DNA from: Anaerolineae bacterium
GTDB taxonomy: Bacteria > Chloroflexota > Anaerolineae > JADYZS01
Length of the DNA stretch: 14,804 nucleotides
Assembly: GCA_020853075.1 (NCBI GenBank)
Contig: JADYZS010000305.1
Span: 1 to 14,804 of the forward strand
Direction of reading: 5' to 3'
Part shown: in pieces, positions 5,946 through 13,433 of the stretch
Layout: the number at the start of each line of letters is the position of its first letter
How positions within the stretch are numbered: position 1 is the first letter of the stretch
Translations under genes and position numbers: made by a program
The notes under the pieces: generated by a model
The model's input: the letters and a program-made list of their open reading frames with translations, nothing else
Told to the model about the DNA's origin: nothing
Databases searched by the model: none

Positions 5946-7115
5946 TTAGGCCTCAACGGTAGTCGTCGCACCTAACTCGGATTGCCAGGGAATTTTAATT
6001 TGATAATCTTCTCTGTCATCAAGCCCATACTGGAGAAGGAAATCGGTCAGTTTTGTTATAGGGACCTCCAGATATTCAGCCAGTTTGGACCGAGAGAGTT
6101 TTGCCTGCTGATAAGCCATAAAAGCCATGAAAACGTATCGCTCCGGCAAAGGAGGGGGATTCCACCAATGAGCGTGCATCGTGGCTCTGTCTATCTTCTG
6201 GAAATCTGCGTCTGCCAGGATTCGCTTTACCGCCTCAGCAGATAATCTGTTAAGGTTCACGCACCGCCATAGCAGCGCGCCGGTAGAAACGTCAAATTCT
6301 CTAGCCAGGGTAACCAGGCCGTCGTAATATATCTGCCCCGCTTTAATTTGGCTATCCAACTCTACGAGTAATTCATCTGCTGGCAGGAGTAAGACAGATG
6401 CAAACTGTTCAGCGATGTGCTCCGCTCTCTCAAAAACGCGTCTGTCTTTTTCCAGCGATTCCGGCGAAATCGCATTCCAAGTTATTAAGTGGAACAGTTC
6501 GTGGGCAAAACTATAGTTCCTCCGCCACGGCGCTTCAGCCGAATTGAGCAAAACCGCGCAACCGAAGGACCCCCTGGCCGACGCGCCAGAACCATCCTCC
6601 TCTAGATCCTCGTACCATACTTGGATGCCAAGATATTCTTCGGCAGCCGGTATCAGCGAAATCGCCGGTCTGGCACCCAAATCTAGCATCCTCCGGAGAT
6701 CTTGTGCCAGGCGATCAACGTCGGAGAAAGTGAGAGACAATGAATCCTTCTTAATGGACGGTAACGATAACCGGGCATTCGTACCGACAACTTGCTCTAC
6801 GAAGTGGTAGCGCCGGCAACGTTGTAGAAAAATGGCTTCTTTCTCTGATTTGTTGGTCTGAGGCTGTTTGCGCCAAAGGACAACCGGCTCCGGCTCGGCT
6901 ACCGTGCCTGATAGCAGATCCACCACACTGATGTGCAGGACACGGCTCAGTTGAGCGAGTTCCCAAGCCTTTAGTTCACGTTCCCCCTTCTCTATTTGGG
7001 AGACGATCTGGTGGGATGCAAAACCCATCCTGTCGGCTAACTCCTTTTGGGTGAAACCGAAACGTTCACGCCCAACCCGAATCCTCTGTCCTAAAAGCTG
7101 CGCTGCTTCTGACAT
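5946..7115 (-). CDS. XRE-family HTH regulator fused to ImmA/IrrE (M78-type) zinc metallopeptidase
   Basis: The protein is 389 residues long. Residues 8 to about 68 are a Cro/C1-type HTH (IRVGRERFGFTQKELADRM ... SQIEKGERELKAWELAQLS). Residues about 130-260 are a COG2856/DUF955 peptidase with the zinc motif HELFH (H205, E206, H209) and the expected third ligand E232 in ERAEHIAEQFASVLLLP. All catalytic residues are present. The C-terminal 70 residues (LSRSKLAEYLEVPITKL) look like a second small HTH-like segment. In this family the peptidase cleaves a repressor, as ImmA does with ImmR and IrrE with DdrO; here sensor, DNA-binding and peptidase parts share one chain. The ATG at 7115 has AAGGA 8 to 9 bases upstream and is preferred; an ATG at 7136 adds seven residues and lacks a ribosome site. 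It is the first gene of a two-gene unit with the PIN-like ORF and has its own promoter and operator-like palindrome, so autoregulation is likely. Confidence 0.88.
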   Translation of the reverse strand: MSEAAQLLGQRIRVGRERFGFTQKELADRMGFASHQIVSQIEKGERELKAWELAQLSRVLHISVVDLLSGTVAEPEPVVLWRKQPQTNKSEKEAIFLQRCRRYHFVEQVVGTNARLSLPSIKKDSLSLTFSDVDRLAQDLRRMLDLGARPAISLIPAAEEYLGIQVWYEDLEEDGSGASARGSFGCAVLLNSAEAPWRRNYSFAHELFHLITWNAISPESLEKDRRVFERAEHIAEQFASVLLLPADELLVELDSQIKAGQIYYDGLVTLAREFDVSTGALLWRCVNLNRLSAEAVKRILADADFQKIDRATMHAHWWNPPPLPERYVFMAFMAYQQAKLSRSKLAEYLEVPITKLTDFLLQYGLDDREDYQIKIPWQSELGATTTVEA

Positions 7116-7156
7116 TGGATCGTTCCTTTCTTGCATCTCTCTGATTATTTACCTAT

Positions 7157-7196
7157 ATTTTAGCATAAGAACGCACAAGAATCAAGATATTCTTGA
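7157..7196 (-). promoter_or_regulatory. Promoter with overlapping palindromic operator for the HTH-ImmA/PIN module
   Basis: On the minus strand TTGATT (7180-7185) and TAAAAT (7157-7162) are 17 bases apart, with TATG-C before the -10. The palindrome TCAAGA-TAT-TCTTGA (7182-7196) covers the -35 box, and a further half-site CAAGAA (7176-7181) lies beside it. This is the layout expected for an XRE autorepressor. The element lies within the last codons of the HEAT-like pseudogene. Confidence 0.6.
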
Positions 7197-7932
7197 ATTA
7201 GAATCACGCGTGCTCCACCTCTCCACCCACGCCGCGTCCATGCGCACCAGGCGATTCTTCTTCAGGTTCTCCCGCATGATCCAGCGGATGTCCTTGTCGT
7301 CGCTCAGAAGCCACTTCTCCATCAACTTCTTGCCTTCCTCCGGCAGCGCAGCGACGGCCACACTCCAACAGTAGCCCAGACCCTGCCGCAAGACGGTGAA
7401 CCCCTCGCTCTTGCGCGCTCCGCAGCGACGCCGTGATGTCATCCAGAATCTGCAAAACCCTTCTGGCATGCCCCGGCTTGCGCAGCAACCGCGGCTCGCA
7501 CAAGGCAGCCGCCGCGGCCCTCTTCTCCAGCAGATTCCCTCGGCTCCAATCCGCCATCGCCTGCAAGAGCGCATCCATGTCCTTGTCACCCCATCGTTGC
7601 AGCGCCATGGCGACGCCTTCCCGCATCCGCCAGCGGGGGTCAGAGGCACACCGGCATATCGTGCCCAGGAGTTCCGTCTTCCCTTCGGATAGGAGCCTCC
7701 CCAACCCGACCACGCCGCAGAAGGCCAGGAACTCGCCCGGCGTATTGGCCGGAGCCTTCCCGGTATCGTAGGAGAGGTATCGCCGGAAGGTCGCTTCGTC
7801 ACCCTCGTCGGCCACCGCCTGCGCCAACTCCAGATTCCCCCGTGGCCCCGGCAGGCCCGACTCGCGCAGGAGGAACGAATCCCAATCTGCCAGCGTGCGC
7901 AGGGCGCTGCGGTAATCGTCGGTTTTCGTCAT
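7182..7932 (-). pseudogene. Frameshifted HEAT-like helical-repeat protein
   Basis: The frame from the ATG at 7932 encodes about 173 plausible residues (MTKTDDYRSALRTL ... ITASLRSA) and then runs into an improbable Arg/Gly/Glu-rich tail. The good sequence resumes in another frame (KSEGFTVLRQGLGYCWSVAV ... WIMRENLKKNRLVRM) and stops at 7182-7184. The switch falls at the run GCGCGC at about 7412-7418. Adding one GC pair there restores S-A-R-K-S-E-G-F and a continuous protein of roughly 250 residues. The protein is all-helical with repeated W-x-M-R-E/W-I-M-R-E motifs, as in HEAT/ARM-repeat scaffold or DNA-alkylation-repair-like proteins. It has no signal peptide or membrane helix. The frame-two end overlaps the promoter of the HTH-ImmA gene. 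A sequencing or assembly error is an alternative to real decay. Confidence 0.7.
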
Positions 7933-8009
7933 GTTGCTTCTCGCCTCACGGAAAACGCAGCCATCCCCGAATGATCTTCACGGACGCACGAACCAGGCAG
8001 CAGAATGAC

Positions 8010-8067
8010 GCGAAGAGAGACCACCGCAGAGGCTCTACTTGCCCAGCCGCCGATGGCCTCTCTTCGC
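8010..8067. repeat. Inverted repeat between htrA and the HEAT-like gene
   Basis: GCGAAGAGAG (8010-8019) and CTCTCTTCGC (8058-8067) are perfect 10-base arms around a 38-base spacer. There is no T-tract. It lies in the 190-base gap after the htrA stop, so it may stabilise the 3' end of that transcript. I see no gene in the gap. Confidence 0.45.
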
Positions 8068-8125
8068 TGTGTGTCAATTCACCGGTCTAATACTTCTCAA
8101 TCTTGTCTGCTCCTCGCTCTGTGTT

Positions 8126-9385
8126 TCATGGCAACTGAGACCGATCCTGATTGGAGGCCTGGCTCGGACGCTGGCCCAGGGTTACGGTGATCGTCTGCTG
8201 TTGGTTGCCATCCCGCAACACCGTCAACCGCACCGTATCGCCCGGCGAGGTATGCTCCTCCAGGTAGCTCAACAGGTCGTCCATCTTGGTGATAGACTGG
8301 CCGTTGATGGCCGTGATCAGGTCACCACCACGCTGGAGGTAAGCCAGCTGGTTGAAGCCATTGGTGCCGAGAAGGACTTCGGTATCTTCGGTGCCCGCGC
8401 GCAAGCCCGCCTTTGCCGCTGGCCCATCCGCGACGACACCCAGCACGTACGCGCCTTTCGCATCCGCGGGGAAGCCGAGAGCTTGTGCCCAGGCCTTGGT
8501 GTAAGTCCCGCCCTCAATTCCCAGGTAGGAGTGCTGGTAGGCCCCGGACTTAATGAGAGCCGGTACGACCCGCTGCGCGATGTTGATGGGGATAGCAAAG
8601 CCGATGCCGCTGCTGCTCCCGCTGGACGATTGGATCTGGTCGTTGATGCCGATCACCTGGCCTTGTAGATTCAGGAGCGGACCGCCGGAGTTACCGGGGT
8701 TGATCGCTGCGTCGGTCTGAATGGCCTCCGGGATACTGAAGCCGGTGACAGATGGGATAGAGCGGCCAAGCGCACTGACAATACCCTGCGTCATCGTACC
8801 GGCGAAGCCGAAGGGATTGCCGATGGCCGCCACCCGCTGGCCTACCTTCACCTGGGTCATGTCGCCCTGTTCCACGGGAACCAGCGTCACCAGCGCGGGA
8901 TCTACTTTAATCACCGCGATGTCGCTATCCGGGTCGGTGCCCACCAGCGTGGCATCCAGGGTCGTGCCATCGGCGAACATGACCTGGATCTTGTCTGCGT
9001 TTCGCACCACGTGATCATTGGTCACGATATGACCCTGGGTATCCCAAACGAAGCCGGAGCCTTCGCCGTTCGGCATGGCCTGGGTAGAGGAGAACCGGGT
9101 GCTGCGAGCCAGGTTGATGACTTGTACGACAGAGGGATTCACCTTCGCATAGACGGCTTCCAAGAGCGCGCTTTCTGCACCTACCACAACCTGTGCCTGG
9201 GCGAGGGTGGAAGGGGAAGGTGTAACCTGCGCCACCTGCGCTGCTGCCGAGGCAGACCCCACCAGACTGTGAACGACCTGCCCGACCTGGGCGCCAGTGG
9301 ATGGTACGGCAACACCGGCCCCGAGGGCAACGGCACCTACGATAGCCAGGACAACCAACGTGAGTAGAATCCTTGAGCGGTACAT
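8126..9385 (-). CDS. htrA: HtrA/DegP-family trypsin-like serine protease with one PDZ domain
   Basis: The protein is 419 residues long. Residues 6-25 are a hydrophobic signal anchor, followed by an Ala/Gln/Val-rich linker to about residue 65, so the protease acts outside the membrane. The chymotrypsin-fold domain (about 70-280) has the full catalytic triad: H125 in TNDHVV, D155 in DSDIAV and S233 in GNSGGP. A single PDZ domain follows (about 285-405), with GPAAKAGL and the GDLITAINGQSI core. This is the DegS/HtrA single-PDZ architecture and normal length. Such proteases degrade misfolded envelope proteins or cut anti-sigma factors under stress. AAAGGAG lies 8 bases before the ATG. Upstream are a terminator-like hairpin and a pair of direct repeats that may control it. 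The DUF1638 gene lies before it in the same direction. Confidence 0.95.
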   Translation of the reverse strand: MYRSRILLTLVVLAIVGAVALGAGVAVPSTGAQVGQVVHSLVGSASAAAQVAQVTPSPSTLAQAQVVVGAESALLEAVYAKVNPSVVQVINLARSTRFSSTQAMPNGEGSGFVWDTQGHIVTNDHVVRNADKIQVMFADGTTLDATLVGTDPDSDIAVIKVDPALVTLVPVEQGDMTQVKVGQRVAAIGNPFGFAGTMTQGIVSALGRSIPSVTGFSIPEAIQTDAAINPGNSGGPLLNLQGQVIGINDQIQSSSGSSSGIGFAIPINIAQRVVPALIKSGAYQHSYLGIEGGTYTKAWAQALGFPADAKGAYVLGVVADGPAAKAGLRAGTEDTEVLLGTNGFNQLAYLQRGGDLITAINGQSITKMDDLLSYLEEHTSPGDTVRLTVLRDGNQQQTITVTLGQRPSQASNQDRSQLP

Positions 9386-9413
9386 GCTACTTACTCCTTT
9401 CCCTAAACACGAG

Positions 9414-9447
9414 AAAAAATCATCCTGAACCCAAGTCAGGATGATTT
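9414..9447 (-). terminator. Rho-independent terminator immediately upstream of htrA
   Basis: On the minus strand AAATCATCCTGA and TCAGGATGATTT form a perfect 12-base-pair stem with a 7-base loop, followed by T residues (six consecutive T in all) and CTC. It would end transcripts arriving from the DUF1638 gene. Only about 29 bases separate it from the htrA start codon, so it may instead act as an attenuator in the htrA leader. Confidence 0.8.
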
Positions 9448-9464
9448 ATGTATACACGATGGTG

Positions 9465-9504
9465 GTTAATGCTTCGTTAGAGGGCGTTTAACGGCTTGTT
9501 AGAG
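9465..9504. repeat. Two imperfect direct repeats upstream of htrA
   Basis: GTTAATGCTTCGTTAGAG (9465-9482) and GTTTAACGGCTTGTTAGAG (9486-9504) are similar along their length and recur with a 21-22-base period, about two helical turns. They lie upstream of the only candidate htrA -10 (minus-strand TATACA at 9449-9454). That arrangement suits a dimeric activator binding one face of the DNA, for example a response regulator. The regulator is not identified. Confidence 0.4.
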
Positions 9505-9540
9505 AGGGCTCTTGTTCAGGGAGTTTTAACCAGGACAGGC

Positions 9541-10242
9541 TTAGGTCAGAGCGACAGGCGCGCGCAGGAAGGGCTGCTGCGTCACCTCGCCCCCTGGCGG
9601 GATGACGAGGAAATCTTCACCCAGGCCGTCGGGTTGGCTGGCCGCCAGGACCAGCCGTGCCACGTAACCATTGTCCCCGATGCGCTCTTCGTAGGTCATT
9701 CCCCAGCGCGCCTGGCAGAATTCGGCCACCGCGCGCGCCTGGGGCGCGTACTTCTCCCGATCCGCCTCGTCGCTGGCAACGAAGATCAGCCGCTTGTAAT
9801 GTTGGTATTGCTCATTCATCAGCCATTCGGCGGTCTCTGCGCCGTAGCGAGCCACGTACTCTTTGTATGCGGCCAGAGGATTATCACCCGACTCCAGCCA
9901 GCCTTTGCAGAGGTAATACGTCGCGGGCTGCGCTGCGAACTCGCGCCGGTAGGCTTCGTAGGAGCCCAGGAGGAGCGCGATGCAATCGTGAGTGCGGGGA
10001 ATGACGAGGGTGTGCGGCCCTGCCTTCAACCCGGCCAAGCCATTGCCGCAGAGGCCGTAGCCGACGAGGACGAGGGATGGCCTCGGCAGGCGATCCAGTT
10101 CCACCTGCAAGGTCGCGGCCATCGTCCGGGGCTGGCGGTGCAGCCCGTAATCCATGTAGATGGTCTGAGTCGGTTGCGAGTCCAACATAGGAGACAGAAC
10201 ACCTTCCAACACTTTACACGAGAGGACGACGACCGGCGGCAT
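9541..10242 (-). CDS. DUF1638 family protein
   Basis: This 233-residue cytosolic protein has conserved features I associate with DUF1638: VGYGLCGNGLAGL (about 60-72), IPRTHDCIALLLG (about 81-93), ASDEADREKY and a C-terminal FLVIPPGGE. Cys at 9, 65, 87 and 112 together with H85 and D86 could form a metal or cofactor site. The family's role is unproven; from memory it is often found near corrinoid methyltransferase genes, but none is visible in this window. The ATG at 10242 is chosen because GAGGGGG lies 8 bases upstream; a GTG at 10257 would add five residues without a ribosome site. It is transcribed leftward from its own promoter and is followed after about 95 bases by a terminator, so it is probably monocistronic. 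Confidence 0.82.
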   Translation of the reverse strand: MPPVVVLSCKVLEGVLSPMLDSQPTQTIYMDYGLHRQPRTMAATLQVELDRLPRPSLVLVGYGLCGNGLAGLKAGPHTLVIPRTHDCIALLLGSYEAYRREFAAQPATYYLCKGWLESGDNPLAAYKEYVARYGAETAEWLMNEQYQHYKRLIFVASDEADREKYAPQARAVAEFCQARWGMTYEERIGDNGYVARLVLAASQPDGLGEDFLVIPPGGEVTQQPFLRAPVALT

Positions 10243-10272
10243 CTCATACCCCCTCACAGCACAATTTCTGGC

Positions 10273-10301
10273 AGTTTATCACAAGACTTCATCGTTGACA
10301 A
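10273..10301 (-). promoter_or_regulatory. Promoter of the DUF1638 gene
   Basis: On the minus strand TTGTCA (10296-10301) and TAAACT (10273-10278) are 17 bases apart, with TGTG-A before the -10. Transcription would start about 25 bases before the DUF1638 start codon. It is divergent from, and close to, the promoter at 10321. Confidence 0.6.
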
Positions 10302-10320
10302 ATAGCGAACAAAAAACCGC

Positions 10321-10349
10321 TTGCATCTGCGTCGTTTTTGTGCTATGAT
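10321..10349 (+). promoter_or_regulatory. Promoter of the C39/lamin-tail mosaic protein gene
   Basis: TTGCAT (10321-10326) and TATGAT (10344-10349) are 17 bases apart. The -10 is preceded by TGTG-C and followed by TG, matching the promoter at 13434 almost base for base. The leader is about 70 bases and ends in a perfect Shine-Dalgarno GGAGGTGA (10416-10423). Confidence 0.7.
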
Positions 10350-10426
10350 TGTGCCAACCCCGCTTTGTCCTTTTCATCCCTCTCTTGGCGCGCTCGTACC
10401 GACCGGCCCGTTTTCGGAGGTGAGGT

Positions 10427-13231
10427 ATGAAGAAGCCGACGATATTTGGAGGCAGAGGCGCAATTCCCCGGCCCGCGTGGCGGAGCCAGGGCGGGCATTA
10501 CGCCCCTACTCGCCTGGTCTTCTATCTGGTTCTCCTGCTCGCCGTCGCCTCTATCATCTGGGGCCGGACGGAGAGCCCCGCGAGCTCCAGCGCGCAACCG
10601 CCACCACCTTTCCGCCTGTTCATGCCCCTGGTGCAATTCGCTGACGTCCGGCAAGGGGCCATCGTCATTAACGAGGTGATGCCTACAGGCGACGGCGGTC
10701 AGGCAGCCTGGGCCGAACTGCTGAACCGGACGAACACCTTCCTATCCCTCCCGGGAGCCGTGTTGGATGACGGCGATGGGAACCGCTACGCCTTCCCCGC
10801 CGCGCTCCCCCCCGTGCCGGGCGGCGCGTTCGTGGTTGTCATCTTTGACGGACGCGGCAGCGCGTTGGATGACTACGACTTCGGCGACGGGCTGGCAGTC
10901 CTCCACAGCGCGGCCGGCCTGGTGAACCCCTTCGCGGAGGCGGGCGACCAACTATCCCTCGCGCGCGTGGCCCCCAACCGGCCCGACATCCTGGTGGACT
11001 TTGTGGCCTGGGGCGTCTCGCCAGGGGACGACGACGATAAGGCGGTCGCCGCCAACCTCTGGCCGGACGGCGCGTTCGTGCGGGCGGAGCGAGGGGGAGA
11101 GGTCACTGGCTTGATGGTTCCGGGGGAATCGTTGGGGTTGTATCCCGGCCGGCCGCATGGGGAGATAGAGAGTTGGGTGATGTACCGGGCCGGTGAGACC
11201 AGCCAGGGCCAGGCCAACGGCATCCCCTCCACCGACGTTGTGATACCCCCCAGCGGCGCGCTGGTGTTGAGCCAGGGCTTCAGCCTCAAGTGGTACAACG
11301 TACCCTATGCCGTGGAGTACCGCTTGCAGATGGATAACAACGCCGATTTCGGTTCCCCGGAAGTGGATGTGATGCTGAGTGAGCCCTATTATGCTCCCGC
11401 GACGCCGCCGGCCGACGACACCTATTTCTGGCGCACGCAAGCCCTGGACGCCACCCGCGCCGGCCCCTTCTCTCCCGCCGCTCAGGTGACGATTGTCACC
11501 GCCGAACCCCTGGTTCTCCCCGCTGCCCCGATAGAGGGAGTGACCGTCTTTCCCGTGACAGGCGACGGCGCACCGGCCAACGGCGTCTGGCAGGTGGATT
11601 ACATCAACGCCCTCGCGCCCCTCTTGCAGCGCAAAGATACCAACCTCCTCTGTTGGGATGGAGACGATGAGAGCGGCGCACGCCAGCCCTGGGACGGCCC
11701 CCACGCCGATACAGCGGGAAACCACTCTAACCACGGGCGCAACTATTGTGCGCGCGCCTCTATCGCTATGATCAACAGATACTACGGCGGCAACCTGAGC
11801 CAGGACCGGGTCACCTACCAGCACTTCAGCGTCGCCGCCGGTCTCCTCTGGGGCGCTTTGGGCCACGACACCGCCCTGAGCATCCCCGATGGCCGGAACC
11901 TTCTCTCCTGGGCCTTGAACGGCGCTGCCGTGACCCTCACCATGGGCAAACCCACCTGGGCGCAGATTCAGGCCTGGACCACGGAGCGCCGGGCCGTCAT
12001 GTCCGGCATCCCCGGCCACGCCATCGTTCTGCGGGGTTGGGCCATCTATACCGGCTCCAACCCCGCCCTGGCGGGCAAGCGCTTCGTCCTCTACAACGAC
12101 CCCTGGGACGGCCTGATGGCGATCCAGGAATACGACACCATGAACATCACCAACGTGCGCGTCCCTGGCGGCTCGCCCACCGGGCGGATGCAGGAGGCCA
12201 GCGTCACCCAGAACCCCGACGCCGACGGCATCATGACCTTTGACGAGAGCAATCGCTTCGGCACAAACCCCGGCAACCCCGATACCGACCAGGATTGCAT
12301 CACCGACAAGTTGGACATGCACAGTTATCTATACGTGGTTCACAATAACTACGGCACGACCTTCCCGGATTGGGACGGCGACGGCCAGCGCAAGGAACGG
12401 GATAGCGACAACGACAACGGCATCGTCATAGACGGCGATGAGGATCTCAACCGCAACGGCCACCTGGATCTCGGCGACACCAGCAACTTCGCCATGTGGG
12501 ATGACCTCTTCGCCCCAGGTGGTTGCAGCCCCACCGCCACACCGACCCCGACGCCCACGCCCACGCGCACGCCGACCCCAACACGGACGCCTACGCGCAC
12601 GCCTACCCGCACCCCCACGCCTACGCGGACGCCGACCCCGACCCGCACACCGACCCCCACGGCAACCAGGACGCCGACCCTTACCCCGACGCCCACCGTC
12701 ACCCCAACCCCGACGGTCACGCCCACGCCCACCAACACGCCGACGCCGACGATCACGCCAACCGCCACACCCTCACCGACCATCACGCCAACTCCGACGA
12801 TCACACCGACGGCAACACGGACGCCCACAGCCACCGTCACCCGCCCCCCCACCGCTACCAGGAAACCGGTGATCACTGGCATCTCGTCCACCTTCACCGA
12901 TGATGGGCGCGGGGGAATCGTGATCTCGGTAACCGTCGTCAGCCCATCGCTGAGCGGCATCATCTACGATCTGGAGATCTTCTTTGCCGAGCAAACGCCT
13001 CCCTGGCAGGTGGCCCAGCCGGTCTCGTGGCCGGTAGGCTGGGGCCCGGCAGAGGTGGTGGGTGGTGTCGGTTTTGCCACCACAACCGACCCTCTCCTTG
13101 TGTCTCAACCTGCCCACTTCGGCCTCCAGGTTCCCCCGGCGGCGACTATCGGCAGCCCGATCCTGATCCACGTCACCGACAAGAATCACAACAACCTGGG
13201 CTACATCTCCAGCACGCGGGTCACGAGGTGA
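10427..13231 (+). CDS. Exported mosaic protein: lamin-tail, Fn3-like, C39-like peptidase, Asp-rich repeats, Thr/Pro stalk
   Basis: The protein is 934 residues long. A basic start and hydrophobic RLVFYLVLLLAVASIIW (29-45) make a signal anchor. Residues about 78-215 resemble a lamin-tail domain (IVINEVMPTG, AWAELLNRT, GGAFVVVIFDG, DFVAWG). Residues about 275-357 are fibronectin-III-like (LKWYNVPYAVEYRLQMDNN, FWRTQALDA). Residues about 385-570 look like a C39-type papain-fold peptidase: C441 in NYCARASIAMINRYYGG, H531 in PGHAIVLRGW and D558 in LYNDPWDG give the Cys-His-Asp triad, but no oxyanion Gln is seen a few residues before C441. Residues about 597-685 carry Asp/Asn-rich loops (NPDADG, DTDQDC, DWDGDGQ, DSDNDN, DLNRNG) like thrombospondin-3 or dockerin Ca sites. 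Residues 701-811 are a Thr/Pro stalk, then a beta-rich domain (816-934). It is probably surface-displayed; substrate unknown. The start is fixed by GGAGGTGA. Confidence 0.85.
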   Translation: MKKPTIFGGRGAIPRPAWRSQGGHYAPTRLVFYLVLLLAVASIIWGRTESPASSSAQPPPPFRLFMPLVQFADVRQGAIVINEVMPTGDGGQAAWAELLNRTNTFLSLPGAVLDDGDGNRYAFPAALPPVPGGAFVVVIFDGRGSALDDYDFGDGLAVLHSAAGLVNPFAEAGDQLSLARVAPNRPDILVDFVAWGVSPGDDDDKAVAANLWPDGAFVRAERGGEVTGLMVPGESLGLYPGRPHGEIESWVMYRAGETSQGQANGIPSTDVVIPPSGALVLSQGFSLKWYNVPYAVEYRLQMDNNADFGSPEVDVMLSEPYYAPATPPADDTYFWRTQALDATRAGPFSPAAQVTIVTAEPLVLPAAPIEGVTVFPVTGDGAPANGVWQVDYINALAPLLQRKDTNLLCWDGDDESGARQPWDGPHADTAGNHSNHGRNYCARASIAMINRYYGGNLSQDRVTYQHFSVAAGLLWGALGHDTALSIPDGRNLLSWALNGAAVTLTMGKPTWAQIQAWTTERRAVMSGIPGHAIVLRGWAIYTGSNPALAGKRFVLYNDPWDGLMAIQEYDTMNITNVRVPGGSPTGRMQEASVTQNPDADGIMTFDESNRFGTNPGNPDTDQDCITDKLDMHSYLYVVHNNYGTTFPDWDGDGQRKERDSDNDNGIVIDGDEDLNRNGHLDLGDTSNFAMWDDLFAPGGCSPTATPTPTPTPTRTPTPTRTPTRTPTRTPTPTRTPTPTRTPTPTATRTPTLTPTPTVTPTPTVTPTPTNTPTPTITPTATPSPTITPTPTITPTATRTPTATVTRPPTATRKPVITGISSTFTDDGRGGIVISVTVVSPSLSGIIYDLEIFFAEQTPPWQVAQPVSWPVGWGPAEVVGGVGFATTTDPLLVSQPAHFGLQVPPAATIGSPILIHVTDKNHNNLGYISSTRVTR
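12527..12859 (+). repeat. Low-complexity Thr-Pro repeat tract inside the mosaic protein gene
   Basis: About 110 codons encode TPTPT and TPTRT units, later with V, N, I and A in the third positions. At DNA level it is an imperfect array of ACG-CCG/ACC-CCG hexamers with almost no purine-rich codons. Such stalks are extended and often O-glycosylated. The array is a likely site of length variation and of assembly error. The opposite strand is open too and gives a spurious Val/Gly-rich ORF. Confidence 0.9.
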
Positions 13232-13243
13232 GGACTGCATAAT

Positions 13244-13357
13244 CTCTCTCCACCCCCCGGCTCCCTCCTCCCCTGTACTCATCCCGCGGAGCGGGACTTT
13301 ACGGGCCTCTCACCGCCCGAATCGGGGAGAGGAGGGGGGTGTAGGGGGAGGAGAGAG
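13244..13357. repeat. Large imperfect palindrome downstream of the mosaic protein gene
   Basis: The outer arms CTCTCTCCACCCCC (13244-13257) and GGGGGAGGAGAGAG (13344-13357) match at 13 of 14 positions, and inner CCCTCCTCCCC pairs with GGGGAGAGGAGGG after a two-base gap. Inside is a small hairpin TCCCGC-GGA-GCGGGA. It begins 12 bases after the stop and could act as a terminator or 3' stabiliser, although there is no T-tract. Confidence 0.6.
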
Positions 13358-13433
13358 GCTCTGGGCATCGTGGGCACGACGGCGCGAAAAGGGCTTTCTC
13401 TGGAATGTCGCCCTCTTTTCCTGCCTGATACTT

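Noticed and set aside
7142..7196. IrrE/DdrO-type radiation-response motif
   Set aside because: The palindrome TCAAGATATTCTTGA does not resemble the Deinococcus RDRM motif, and no ddrO-like gene is present.
7204..7416. Tail of the first HEAT-gene frame as real protein, or programmed frameshifting
   Set aside because: The tail is Arg/Gly/Glu-rich antisense-like sequence, and there is no slippery heptamer; a two-base deletion in GCGCGC explains it better.
12349..12963. Minus-strand Val/Gly-rich open frame
   Set aside because: It is the antisense of the Thr-Pro repeat tract and has no ribosome site or protein-like ends.
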